Part shown: positions 49,805-58,878 of the stretch, piece after piece | Numbering within the stretch: the stretch's first letter is position 1 | How the letters are laid out: every line of letters begins with the position of its first letter | Assembly (NCBI GenBank): GCA_963731125.1 | Contig: CAVSVP010000001.1 | Location: 1 to 64,000 of the forward strand | Reading direction: 5' to 3' | Length of the DNA: 64,000 bases | Origin: CAVSVP01 sp963731125 | Lineage (GTDB): Bacteria; Pseudomonadota; Gammaproteobacteria; Competibacterales; Competibacteraceae | Position numbers and translations under genes: made by a program | Notes under the pieces: generated by a model | Seen by the model: the letters and a program-made list of their open reading frames with translations, nothing else | Database searches by the model: none | What the model was told of the DNA's origin: nothing

Positions 49805-50625
49805 GTTTGACTCTCCCCTTTGATGGATTTCCACTGACTGGTGCTCATTACCGCTTCACCTCATTGGTTGAACACTGACTATATTTTTTGCTGCCGTTGA
49901 GCATGGAGAGCGTTTTCGCTCTACCCAAAGGCTAATGATAAGCGGAAAGCAAAGATTCTACAGGTAGGTAAACACCCCATTTTCGCCTAGGGTTTACCCT
50001 ACTTTTTCTTTACTGTCCCGTAAGGTGATAGGAGGGGTTGCGCCTTGCAAGCGCATTACATCTAGCCGCCCGCGATGAGGGTCCTAATAACTCGATAACA
50101 CGTTAGTTAATTAGAATATTATAATTTTCATTTGTTCTTCCATCTTCCTCAAGATGGACCATACTGAATAGTTAAAGGATTCACGAGGTGGAGGATGAAG
50201 GCGATGATCATGGGAAACCCGTCAGCGTTCGTCGAGGCGTATGTCGAGCCATTGAGCGCCAGCCCGGAGTCGCATCAGCCGCAAGGGGGTCTGACCCGGG
50301 GCCAGAAAGCGTGGAGATTGCTGTAGTGTTCGCGGCGGACAACCCCGGGCCAGATGCTGGTACCAGCGTCAGCCCCGCCGACAATGCGCAGAGCTTTGCA
50401 GCAGGTGCAACTGTCTCCACCGAATGGAACGGCTCTTACTACCGTTGCGTGGCGAGCGCCGGCGCCCGGGGCGCGTCAACAGCATGATTCGGAGTATGAC
50501 GTAAAATTCTAAACGAGGCCGGTGGGAGCTTGTGATTGAAGACTTTCGCCTGTTCCGCTTTCGTTTGTTGACCTATACAAGGAATGCGTTATTGAGATAA
50601 TAATCCTATAGCAAGAGGCGGCGTG
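49805..50625. other. Divergent intergenic region of the oxidase locus
   Basis: About 820 bp between the leftward giant-protein gene and the rightward cytochrome-fusion gene. It should hold divergent promoters. A 43-codon frame from ATG 50194 (MKAMIMGNPSAFVEAYVEPL) has only a weak site before it and no known family, so it is not called. The left half is AT-rich (50095-50130), fitting a promoter region. Confidence 0.4.
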
Positions 50626-52367
50626 ATGATGAAGGGTATGGTGAATCCGAGGGTGGGGGTGGTTTTACTCGCGCTAACGCTGTGCAATGTTGCCAGCGCG
50701 GCTTCGGAAGAACAAGTTCCCGGGAAGGAAGGGGCTGCGGCAGAAGAGATGTTGCGCCTCGGCGAGCGCATGTACCGGCAGGGGGTGCTGCCCGACGGCA
50801 GGCCCATGCAGGCCATCGTTGCGGGGGATGTTCCCGTGGACGGGCGCATGTTCACCTGCGCGAACTGCCACCGGCGCAGTGGCCTCGGCTCGCTCGAAGG
50901 CCCGGTGATAGCTTGGCCGACAAACGGCAAGGAGTTATTCATTCCGAGACGGCGCACCGGTGCATGGCGAGCCGCATCGGCGGACGAGGCCCCGGGGTCC
51001 CCCGAACGATGGTCGCTCCCGCCCAGTTCCGGGCCGCCGATGCCCGCCCCGCTTACACGGAGGAAACACTGAGCAGGGCGATCCGAACCGGTGTCGATCC
51101 CACCGGACGTCGGTTGAACCGGGTCATGCCCCGATATACGATGTCGGATACCGACATGGCGGTGCTTATCCACTACTTGCAACATCTCTCCGTCGATACG
51201 GACCCCGGTGTGGATGAAGACACCATACGGTTTGCCACGGTGGTTACGGAGGGTGTACCCGAAAAAGATCGAAAAGCCATGCTTTCCGTATTGCGCGCGC
51301 ACATCGACGCCCGCAACACCCAGACCAGACCTCACGAGCGTCGAGCCCGGCTGGGCCCGTTCTACAAGACCGAGAAGTACGCCGCCTACCGCAAGCTCGA
51401 ACTCGATGTGTGGGAGTTGAAAGGGCCCGGGGAAACCTGGCGCTCGCAGTTGGATGCTTACTACCGATCACGACCCGTTTTCGCGCTACTCGGCGGCATA
51501 GGCAAGGGAAGCTGGGCGCCGGCGCACGAATTCTGTGAAGATAACAAAATCCCTAACATATTCCCTATTACCGATCGCCCGGTTATTTCTGATTCCGACT
51601 GGTATACGCTGTATTTTTCCAAAGGTCTCTACCAGGAGGGCGAGGCGGCCGCCAAGTTTCTGAGCAGCTCTGCAACGCTCGGAAAGGATGCGCGAATCGT
51701 TCAGGTGTACCGGCCGGGAGAGCGGGGTGAGGATGCCGCGCGGGGCTTGCAAAGAACGTGGGCAGAGTTAGGGGAGAGCGGTTTGGAAAGCCGGCTGCTC
51801 GAAACCGGGGACGGTCTGTCGGAGCCCACGTGGTTCGATCGAACGGACGATACACCGCCCGCTGCCGTGTTGCTTTGGCTTGAGGAGAAAGATCTGGCAA
51901 CCGCGCTTGCGGGTCCGCTGGCTGCGCACAGCGAAATACCGGTGATTTTCGTTTCCTCAAGCCTGTTGGGTTCGAATCGCGCGATCGTTCCGGAGCCAAT
52001 ACGGCCAAGGGTCTTTCTGACCTACCCTCACAGTCTGCCCAACCAGAAAAGCCGAAGCCGGTTGGTTCTCACCCGGTGGCTGCAGGCGCGCCATATTCCG
52101 GCTACCGATTTGGATATTCAGGCGAAGATGTATGTGCTTGGCTGGACGCTGTCGGGAGCCCTTGCCCACATGCGCAGCGAATTCTTTCGGGATTATTTTC
52201 TCGAAGGTTACGACATGATGATAGACCAGGACTATGCGGTTTCCAATTACCCGCGGCTCAGTTTCGGGCCTGGCCAACGTTATGCCTCGAAGGGCTGTTA
52301 CATAGTTCAGCTCACCAGCGGTGACGATCCTGATCTCGTAAAGGTGAGTAACTGGGTGATCTACTAG
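50626..52367 (+). pseudogene. Second cytochrome c/periplasmic-binding fusion, one frameshift
   Basis: A paralogue of the gene at 29.2-30.9 kb. From ATG 50626: signal peptide (VGVVLLALTLCNVASAASEE), haem motif FTCANCHRRSGLGSLEGP (CxxCH), then a shift between about 50960 and 51040, after which ADARPAYTEETLSRAIRTGV, LNRVMPRYTMSDTDMAVLI (axial Met) and the binding domain (VFALLGGIGKGSWAPAHEFC, EIPVIFVSSSLL) run to YIVQLTSGDDPDLVKVSNWV. The whole remainder is open, so one or two base errors or lesions explain it. It lies upstream of a SCO gene, as does its paralogue, but in the opposite orientation. Confidence 0.75.
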
Positions 52368-52456
52368 GAATCCTCGAGTGCGACGAGCCTTTGCAAATGA
52401 ATCAAATTTCATCCTGTCAGTCCGAGTCACAACCTCGCTACATCTGGAGAGCACGA

Positions 52457-53125
52457 ATGCCGATACGTAACTCTTTGTTTGGCCGCGGAGTATTCACCCT
52501 TGTCATTGCGAGCGCCTGTGCCGGCTTGGCGGCATCCATTGCGGAGGCGGAAAACGGAGCGCATGCGCATCACCAGAACGGGGATGCCCACGCCCAACAC
52601 AGGGCCATGATGGATGAGAAGGGCTATGTAAGAAAGGTCGAGGCCTATCAGGTACCGGATGTCACCCTGACAGACCAGGACGGCAACAAGATTGACTTGG
52701 CCAACACGCTCGAAGGTCCGAAGCCGGTGATGTTGAATTTCATTTTCACCACCTGCACCACGATCTGTCCGGTGCTCAGCGCGAGTTTTTCCCAAACGCA
52801 GCAGTCGCTTGCTCCCGGGGAGGCGGAACAGCTTCGCATGGTTTCCATCTCCATCGACCCGGAGCACGATACCCCTGCGAAGCTGCGCGAGTATGCGCAG
52901 CAGTTTAAGGCGCAACCGGGATGGCAGTTCCTGACGGGAGACTTGGAAGATATCGTCGCGGTGCTCAAGGCTTTCGACGCCTATCGTGGCGACAAGATGA
53001 ACCATATTCCCCTGACCTTCCTCCGGGCCTCGCCGCAGGCACGCTGGACCCGATTGGAGGGATTTGCCAGCAGCAAGGACCTGTTACGCGTATACAGGGA
53101 ATTGGCATCGCAGGACGCTTCCTGA
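52457..53125 (+). CDS. SCO1/SenC copper chaperone
   Basis: A 222-residue SCO-family protein from ATG 52457, preceded by GGAGAG. A signal peptide or anchor (FTLVIASACAGLAASIAEA) and a His-containing linker (AHAHHQNGDAHAQH) precede the thioredoxin-fold domain with FTTCTTICPVLSASFSQ (copper Cys pair) and KMNHIPLTFLRAS (His). It is the closest relative in the window of the gene at 30.9-31.6 kb. It follows the cytochrome fusion by 89 bp and should load copper onto exported oxidases. An in-frame upstream start at 52391 lacks a ribosome-binding site. Confidence 0.85.
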   Translation: MPIRNSLFGRGVFTLVIASACAGLAASIAEAENGAHAHHQNGDAHAQHRAMMDEKGYVRKVEAYQVPDVTLTDQDGNKIDLANTLEGPKPVMLNFIFTTCTTICPVLSASFSQTQQSLAPGEAEQLRMVSISIDPEHDTPAKLREYAQQFKAQPGWQFLTGDLEDIVAVLKAFDAYRGDKMNHIPLTFLRASPQARWTRLEGFASSKDLLRVYRELASQDAS

Positions 53126-53288
53126 CCCGAATGTGCCTGTGGGATCGGGGCTTGCCTTTATACTGCAGTACAGAGTAATACCGACTAGCGGTAGCAGCAT
53201 TGCAGGGCTTTTTCTGTAGCGATTCTTGCCCCTATCAAGCCTCTTACACCGCTAACTTTCCAAATCGGGTAGGGTGGGGAATGCCGGC

Positions 53289-54041
53289 TTACCGTTTACC
53301 CCAGCGTTGCCGCACTGCCTCGAAGAGAAAGATACCCGCTGCTACGGACACATTGAGGCTTGCGACGCTCCCGGTAATGGGAATTCGCGCCAGGTTATCG
53401 CAGACTTCCCGGGTCAGGCGGCGCAGCCCTTTCTCCTCGGCGCCCAGCACGATGGCCGTGGGCCCGGTGAAATCGATGTCGTAGAGGCTGCTTTGCGCCT
53501 CGCCCGCCGCGCCGATAACCCATAGGCCCTGGTTTTGCAGGGCCCGCAGGGTGCGGGCCAGATTGGTTACCGGCACAAAAGGCACCGTCTCCGCTGCGCC
53601 GCAGGCCACCTTGCGCACCGTGGCGGTCAATCCCGCCGCCCGGTCGGCCGGGGCGATGACCGCATGGACGCCGGCGGCGGCGGCACTGCGTAAACAGGCG
53701 CCTAAGTTGTGGGGATCTTGCACGCCATCCAGTACCAGCAGCAAGGCCGGTTGATGGGCCGCGGCAAGCAGCGCGGGTAGCTCGTTTTCGTGAACAGCGT
53801 CTGGACTTCCGGCGCGGCGGGCCACCACGCCCTGATGCCGGGCGCCGCCGCTGAGCCGGTCCAGTTCGGCCCGGGGCTGGGAGTGCACGGGAATCCCGCG
53901 CCGCTCGGCTTGTTCCAGCAGCGCCCGCATCCGGGCATCCCGGCGGCGCGGTTCCACCCAGATGCCCTGCAGGTTGTCGGGTTCGTGCCTAAGCACGGCC
54001 AGCACGGCGTGCAACCCAAAAATCAGCGACTCTTGCGACAT
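53289..54041 (-). CDS. rlmB: 23S rRNA (guanosine-2'-O-)-methyltransferase RlmB
   Basis: A 250-residue SpoU-family methyltransferase that modifies G2251 of 23S rRNA. The N-terminal domain begins SQESLIFGLHAVLAVLRHEP; the knotted C-terminal domain has LDGVQDPHNLGACLRSAAAA (motif 1), AIVLGAEEKGLRRLTREVCD (motif 2) and IPITGSVASLNVSVAAGIFL (motif 3). ATG 54041 lies 5 bp after the RNase R gene stop, the standard gammaproteobacterial rnr-rlmB order. A longer frame upstream overlaps rnr and is not used. Confidence 0.93.
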   Translation of the reverse strand: MSQESLIFGLHAVLAVLRHEPDNLQGIWVEPRRRDARMRALLEQAERRGIPVHSQPRAELDRLSGGARHQGVVARRAGSPDAVHENELPALLAAAHQPALLLVLDGVQDPHNLGACLRSAAAAGVHAVIAPADRAAGLTATVRKVACGAAETVPFVPVTNLARTLRALQNQGLWVIGAAGEAQSSLYDIDFTGPTAIVLGAEEKGLRRLTREVCDNLARIPITGSVASLNVSVAAGIFLFEAVRQRWGKR

Positions 54042-54045
54042 AGGA

Positions 54046-56289
54046 TCATGTTCTTTCTTTCCGGCGTCGCCTGGGGCTGCGTCTAGGAGAGCCGCGCTTT
54101 TCGGCATCGACCGGCTCAAAGTCGATTTTACGCTCATCCAGATCTACCCGTATCACCCGTACCCGCAGGGTATCGCCCAGGCGGTAGACCCGCCCGCCGC
54201 GTTCCCCGCGCAGGCGGTGGCCGATGGGATCAAAGTGGTAGTAGTCGTTGTGCAGGGCGGTGACGTGAATTAATCCCTCCACGAAGACTTCACGCAGCTC
54301 CACAAACAATCCAAAGGAGGTAACCCCGCTGACCACCCCGTCGAAGAGCTCTCCCACCTTGTCCTGCATGTATTCGCACTTAAGCCACTCGATAGCGTCC
54401 CAAACGGCTTCATCGGCGCGCCGTTCGGTCATCGAGCAATGCTCTCCCAGGCTGACCATATCGTGCTGGCGGTAGTCAAAGTTGCCGGCTTTGCCGCCCT
54501 GCAGCACATGGCGGATGGCGCGGTGCACCAGCAGGTCCGGATAGCGCCGGATGGGCGAAGTGAAATGGGTATAGCTCTCCAGGGCCAAGCCGAAGTGCCC
54601 CACATTGTCGGGGCTGTAGACGGCCTGCGACAGAGAGCGCAGCAGCACCGTTTGCAGCAGGTGCAGATCAGGCCGTTCCTGCACTTGTTTCAGCAGGGCG
54701 GCGTAGTCTTTTGGTGAAGGCTTATCGCCGCCGCCCAGTCCCAGCCCTAACTCACTCAGAAAACCGCGCAGCTGTTCCAGTTTGTCCGCCTTAGGCCCCG
54801 CGTGGACGCGGTACACACCCGGCAGGCGGTGTCTTTTCAGAAAACGTGCTGCGGCGACGTTGGCGGTAATCATGCATTCCTCGATCAGCCGATGGGCATC
54901 GGTGCGCTGAGTAGGCACAATCCGCTCGATCTTGCGTTGCGGGCCGTATTCGATCACCGTTTCCTGGGTCTCGAAGTCGATGGCTCCGCGCCTGTCCCGA
55001 GCGGCTCTTAGCACCTGATAAAGCGCATGGAGATTTTCCAAATGCGGCAGCAAGTTCCCATAGCGGCGCCGGGTGCGCTGGTCGCGGTTCACCAGCATGG
55101 CGGTCACGGCAGCATAGGTCAGCCGTGCGGCAGAGCGCATCACGGCCTCCACGAACCGGGAGCGGATGATACGCCCGGCACCGTTGAGGGTCATGTCGCA
55201 GACCAGACAGAGGCGGTCCACCTCGGGGTTAAGGGAACATAGCCCGTTCGATAGGGTTTCGGGGAGCATGGGAATGACGCGGTCTGGAAAATACACCGAG
55301 TTGCCGCGGTGTTGCGCTTCGCTGTCCAGCGCCGTTCCCGGACGCACATAGGAGGAAACATCGGCGATAGCAACGAGCAGACGCCAGTTGTTACCGCGCC
55401 GTTCGCAGTAAACGGCATCGTCAAAATCCCGGGCATTGACGCCATCGATGGTAACCAGCGGCAACTCGCGCAGATCCAGCCGTCCCTGCTTAGCCGCTTT
55501 AGGTACTTCGGTTTTAAAACGCCCGGCTTCCTCCAGCACTCCCTCGGGCCAGTCTACGGGAATGCCAAAGCTGACGACGGCGATCTCCACCTCCATGCCG
55601 GGAGCCATGTGCTCGCCCAGCACCTCCTTGATCCGGCCGAGGGGCCGGCTGTGCTTACTGGGTTGTTCAACCAGTTCGGCGATGACAATCTGGCCGTCCC
55701 GGGCATTGCCTTGCCATTCGGGAGGTATCATAATGTCTTGACTGATGCGCTTGTTATCCGGCACCACAAAACCGATACCGCGTTCCTGACAAAACCGCCC
55801 CACCACCTGCTGGGTATTACGTTCCAGCACTTCCACCAGGGCACCCTCACGACGTCCCCGGTAGTCGATCCCCGCCACCCGCATGACGACCCGGTCGCCA
55901 TGCAGCAGTTGCCGCATCTGACGTGGCGAGATAAACAGGTTTTCGCCACCCTCGTCCGGCACCAAAAAACCGTGCCCGTCGGGGTGGCCGATGACCCGCC
56001 CGGTAACGAGATCCATTTTGGTGACAACGCCATAACCGCCGCGCCGGTTACGAATCAGCTGTCCGTCCCGCGCCATGGCCTTAAGACGGCGGCGCAGGGC
56101 TTCCTTGTCCTGCTCATCGTGGATGCGCCAGGCGCTGCAAAGTTCCTCCTGGGTAATGGGCATACCCTGCGCTTCGAGGTAGTCGAGGATAAATTCTCGG
56201 CTGGGAACGGCACGCCCGTATTTGTCCTGTTCCCGTTGAAAGAAGGGGTCGAGTTGATGCCAGGCACGCTTACGTTTAGGTGAGGACAT
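54046..56289 (-). CDS. rnr: Ribonuclease R
   Basis: A 747-residue 3'-5' exoribonuclease of the RNB family. N-terminal helix-turn-helix and two cold-shock domains (residues about 20-240) precede the catalytic RNB domain with TIDGVNARDFDDAVYCERRG (Asp residues binding Mg), HRLIEECMITANVAAARFL and HFTSPIRRYPDLLVHR. An S1 domain (GVVSGVTSFGLFVELREVFV) and a basic tail end the protein. Length is slightly below E. coli RNase R (813) because the tail is short. It degrades structured RNA and helps rRNA quality control. Followed directly by rlmB. Confidence 0.94.
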   Translation of the reverse strand: MSSPKRKRAWHQLDPFFQREQDKYGRAVPSREFILDYLEAQGMPITQEELCSAWRIHDEQDKEALRRRLKAMARDGQLIRNRRGGYGVVTKMDLVTGRVIGHPDGHGFLVPDEGGENLFISPRQMRQLLHGDRVVMRVAGIDYRGRREGALVEVLERNTQQVVGRFCQERGIGFVVPDNKRISQDIMIPPEWQGNARDGQIVIAELVEQPSKHSRPLGRIKEVLGEHMAPGMEVEIAVVSFGIPVDWPEGVLEEAGRFKTEVPKAAKQGRLDLRELPLVTIDGVNARDFDDAVYCERRGNNWRLLVAIADVSSYVRPGTALDSEAQHRGNSVYFPDRVIPMLPETLSNGLCSLNPEVDRLCLVCDMTLNGAGRIIRSRFVEAVMRSAARLTYAAVTAMLVNRDQRTRRRYGNLLPHLENLHALYQVLRAARDRRGAIDFETQETVIEYGPQRKIERIVPTQRTDAHRLIEECMITANVAAARFLKRHRLPGVYRVHAGPKADKLEQLRGFLSELGLGLGGGDKPSPKDYAALLKQVQERPDLHLLQTVLLRSLSQAVYSPDNVGHFGLALESYTHFTSPIRRYPDLLVHRAIRHVLQGGKAGNFDYRQHDMVSLGEHCSMTERRADEAVWDAIEWLKCEYMQDKVGELFDGVVSGVTSFGLFVELREVFVEGLIHVTALHNDYYHFDPIGHRLRGERGGRVYRLGDTLRVRVIRVDLDERKIDFEPVDAEKRGSPRRSPRRRRKERT

Positions 56290-56389
56290 GATGGTTTCTT
56301 AACGGGTTAGAGAGAAAGATTGACATGACGTTGACTGGGCCTTATATTCTCTCGCAATTGCTGTTGTGTTTGCGGTGCAATGCTTCAGT

Positions 56390-56476
56390 GCCGGGGTGGC
56401 GGAATTGGTAGACGCGCTAGCTTCAGGTGTTAGTTGGGGTAACCCAGTGGAGGTTCAAGTCCTCTCCTCGGCACCA
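56390..56476 (+). tRNA. tRNA-Leu(CAG)
   Basis: An 87-nt tRNA with 7-bp acceptor stem (GCCGGGG with CCTCGGC, one G-T pair), D loop AATTGGTAGAC, anticodon loop TTCAGGT (anticodon CAG, reading CUG), long variable arm typical of leucine tRNAs (TTGGGGTAACCCAG), T loop GTTCAAGTC and encoded CCA. Complete and regular. Confidence 0.95.
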
Positions 56477-56480
56477 GTTC

Positions 56481-56518
56481 ACGTTCAGCATACGCTGAGT
56501 GTTATAAACCTTTTCTTT
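56481..56518 (+). terminator. Terminator candidate after tRNA-Leu
   Basis: ACGTTCAGC, loop ATAC, GCTGAGTGT form a 9-bp stem with two G-T pairs, followed after 8 bases by TTTTCTTT. Positioned just after the tRNA. Confidence 0.45.
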
Positions 56519-56535
56519 ACTGCCCTCTTACCTGT

Positions 56536-56639
56536 ATCGAGCTGAACATTATTTTCAAGACCCGCCGTCGACACCTCCCTATAAGCTCGACTGCGGCATC
56601 CGTGCCCCAGACGGTGTCGATAACAACTTTCAGCTCAAT
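56536..56639 (+). repeat. Palindromic dispersed repeat, copy 1 (104 bp)
   Basis: Imperfect inverted repeat: ATCGAGCTGAACATTATTTT at the left end and, read inwards, ATTGAGCTGAAAGTTGTTAT at the right. The loop region contains GCCGTCGACACC and CATCCGTGCCCCAGACGGT. A second copy of similar sequence and the same orientation lies at 57540. It looks like a MITE-sized element. Confidence 0.7.
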
Positions 56640-56671
56640 AATTCAAGAATGAAATAGGCAACGGTGTCATC

Positions 56672-57529
56672 ATGCCGTTACGCGTCCCCATTCTCACCTA
56701 TCATGGCATCAACATTCACGGCAATGATTATAGCAACAATGACCACGTTGCCCTACGCTATGATTTGGAACTCATTTTCCACATGGGATTTCGGGTAGTC
56801 TCCCTGCAAACGGTGGTTGACCAGTTGCTGGGACAGGTAACCGGCGACGCAGAGCTTACCCGGTGCGTCGCCATTGCATTTGACGATGGAGCCCATTTCG
56901 ATTTCTACGATTTAGCGCATCCGACCTGCGGTCACCAACGCTCCCTGTGCAATATTATGCGGGATGTCGGCAGACAGTATAATCAAGCACCGGGTGCTCT
57001 GCACGCCACCAGCTTTGTCATTGCCTCCCCCGAGGCCCGGATTCAGCTCGACAAGACTTGCCTGATCGGCGGCAACTGGTGGAGCGACGCCTGGTGGCCA
57101 CAAGCGCAAGGCAGCGGCCAGTTGGCCATAGAAAACCACAGCTGGGACCATAATCACGAGACCTTGGACCAGGTTGCGCAGCGTCAGCAGCATAAGGGCA
57201 GTTTTATGGTGATCGACTGCTATGCCGATGCCGATGCCCAGATTCGCCAGGCCAGCGACTATATCAACCGGTTGGTATCAGGCCATAAGACCTCGCTGTT
57301 CGCCTATCCCTACGGCGATGTCAACGCTTATCTCAGCGAGGAATACCTGCCGTGCTATCAGCATCAACATGGCATCCGCGCGGCGTTTAGCACGCGCCCG
57401 GAGCCGGTGACTCAGGCTAGCGACCGCTGGCGGTTGCCACGCTTTATCTGCGGTGATGCCTGGCGGACATCCGCAGAGCTAAAGGCTATTCTGTATGATG
57501 TGCAGCCGCGCGGCAGCGTACTGTTTTAA
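56672..57529 (+). CDS. Polysaccharide deacetylase (NodB-like) family protein
   Basis: A 285-residue protein of the CE4 type. The first Asp-containing motif is VAIAFDDGAHFDF, the metal His motif is ENHSWDHNHETLD, and FAYPYGDVNAYL is a late motif of the family. Unlike typical chitin or peptidoglycan deacetylases it has no signal peptide or membrane anchor, so its target may be cytoplasmic or a small N-acetylated compound. It stands alone between two copies of a palindromic repeat and beside tRNA-Leu, a position often used by acquired genes. Substrate unknown. Confidence 0.72.
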   Translation: MPLRVPILTYHGINIHGNDYSNNDHVALRYDLELIFHMGFRVVSLQTVVDQLLGQVTGDAELTRCVAIAFDDGAHFDFYDLAHPTCGHQRSLCNIMRDVGRQYNQAPGALHATSFVIASPEARIQLDKTCLIGGNWWSDAWWPQAQGSGQLAIENHSWDHNHETLDQVAQRQQHKGSFMVIDCYADADAQIRQASDYINRLVSGHKTSLFAYPYGDVNAYLSEEYLPCYQHQHGIRAAFSTRPEPVTQASDRWRLPRFICGDAWRTSAELKAILYDVQPRGSVLF

Positions 57530-57539
57530 GATCGTCTAT

Positions 57540-57645
57540 ATCGAGCTGAAAGTTATTTTCAAGACACGCCGTCAATACATCCCGGGGTAAGCTAGACCGC
57601 GACATCCGTGCCGCAGACGGTCTTGATAACAGCTTTCAGATCGAT
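57540..57645 (+). repeat. Palindromic dispersed repeat, copy 2 (106 bp)
   Basis: Begins ATCGAGCTGAAAGTTATTTT and ends, read inwards, ATCGATCTGAAAGCTGTTAT, with the same central GCCGTCAATAC and CATCCGTGCCGCAGACGGT segments as the copy at 56536. The two are in direct orientation, one before and one after the deacetylase-like gene. Confidence 0.7.
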
Positions 57646-57658
57646 AAGTCGAACCCGG

Positions 57659-58150
57659 CTAAAACGGGCCTAATTCGGCAACCATCCTAATCAGCCGCTG
57701 CTGTTCGCCGGCGGCGATCGCCTGATTCCAGCGCACCAGAAGATACTGATGCTCGGTAGGGACAAACCCCACACGCCGGACAATTCTCTCGGAGCGTGAA
57801 TCTCCCACATAGACGAAGTGGGCGGGAACCTCATGTAATGCGTCAATGCCAAATCTCAGTAACTGCTCTGCAATACCGCCGGTCGTGCGGAGTAACCGGC
57901 GGTGTTCCGGGGGCAGACGCCGATAAGCATGAGGATCGATGCACAACCCACCGCCCAGGTAGACGCCGCGGTAGGCTCTAAAATGAATATAACCGAGCGT
58001 GCGAAATATCAGGGGATGTTCCCGATAGAAGGCGACATAGTGGCTGGGCTCGTCGGGAGGCGGTGCGGCAAACGAACGTTGAAACAGTTCGCCGGCAAAA
58101 AATTTCCCGCTTGCCACTTCGGTAGTGTAAAAAAAATGATCTATCGTCAT
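57659..58150 (-). CDS. Hypothetical protein, possibly GNAT-like
   Basis: A 163-residue protein (MTIDHFFYTTEVASGKFFAG). The layout VAFYREHPLIFRTLGYIHFR, VYLGGGLCIDPHAYRRLP, FVYVGDSRSERIVRRVGFVP resembles the strand order of a GNAT acyltransferase, including the late RRVGF position, but no acetyl-CoA R/QxxGxG/A loop is evident. I do not assign a function. It reads leftwards, starts 97 bp before the end of the peroxidase gene and is probably cotranscribed with it. Confidence 0.5.
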   Translation of the reverse strand: MTIDHFFYTTEVASGKFFAGELFQRSFAAPPPDEPSHYVAFYREHPLIFRTLGYIHFRAYRGVYLGGGLCIDPHAYRRLPPEHRRLLRTTGGIAEQLLRFGIDALHEVPAHFVYVGDSRSERIVRRVGFVPTEHQYLLVRWNQAIAAGEQQRLIRMVAELGPF

Positions 58151-58246
58151 GATCGTATCGCATTTCCTCAGCAGCGCGGGAATAGCCGGAATCCTGATAC
58201 TATGGGATATCGACGTGCCGAAAGCTGTGCCGGACAGCAGTCAGCT

Positions 58247-58867
58247 TCAGCTTTTGTCGACTAACGCTTGTGCCACGGCAATAGCTTTTTCATAATCAGG
58301 CTCTTTGCCGAGATCGCTCACATATTCCAGATAGCGAACGGTGCCTTCCTGATCGACGATGATGGTGCCTCTGGCCAATAGGCGCGATTCGTCGATTAAG
58401 AAGCCATACTTTAAGCCGAATTCCCTATTTCGGTAGTCCGAGAGCGTTACCACCTTGTCAATGCCTTCCGCCGCACAAAAGCGGTCCAGGGCAAACGGCA
58501 GATCCACCGAGATAGCCAAGATTTGTGCATTGTGCAGTTGGGAAGCCTGTTGATTAAAATGGCGGACCTGCAGGGAGCAAACTTTGGTATCAATGGACGG
58601 GAATACGGTAATAATCCGCACCTGGTCCGCATAATCGCTCAATGAAACGGGCTGCATACTGCGGTCATAAGCGGTAAAATCGGGAGCCTTATCGCCAACC
58701 TTGATGGCATTTCCCAGTAAGGTCAATGGGTTGCCGTTGGCGGTAATTAACCCGGTTCTTTTGGCAACGGGTTGCTCTGTTGCAGCACCTCCGAATACTG
58801 CTGTCGAAACGGTCCAACACAGCATTAACAAGATTAAGCCAATAGATGACTGACGATGGCAATTCAC
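58247..58867 (-). CDS. tpx: Thiol peroxidase (Tpx-type), exported
   Basis: A 206-residue peroxiredoxin that reduces peroxides with thioredoxin-like donors. The peroxidatic Cys97 lies in VFPSIDTKVCSLQVRHFN and the resolving Cys131 in DRFCAAEGIDKVVTLSDYRN, 34 residues apart as in E. coli Tpx. Residues 8-29 form a signal peptide (IGLILLMLCWTVSTAVFGGA), so it acts in the periplasm or at the membrane. GTG 58867 has GGAG 9 bp upstream, just past a tandem 12-bp repeat in the leader. A TetR-type regulator gene lies directly upstream in the same direction. Confidence 0.88.
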   Translation of the reverse strand: MNCHRQSSIGLILLMLCWTVSTAVFGGAATEQPVAKRTGLITANGNPLTLLGNAIKVGDKAPDFTAYDRSMQPVSLSDYADQVRIITVFPSIDTKVCSLQVRHFNQQASQLHNAQILAISVDLPFALDRFCAAEGIDKVVTLSDYRNREFGLKYGFLIDESRLLARGTIIVDQEGTVRYLEYVSDLGKEPDYEKAIAVAQALVDKS

Positions 58868-58878
58868 GGCTTCACTCC

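Noticed and set aside
50194..50326. Small frame of 43 codons in the divergent promoter region
   Set aside because: No proper ribosome-binding site and no similarity; probably chance.
55309..56283. 324-codon frame opposite rnr
   Set aside because: Antisense shadow; rnr motifs are unambiguous on the minus strand.
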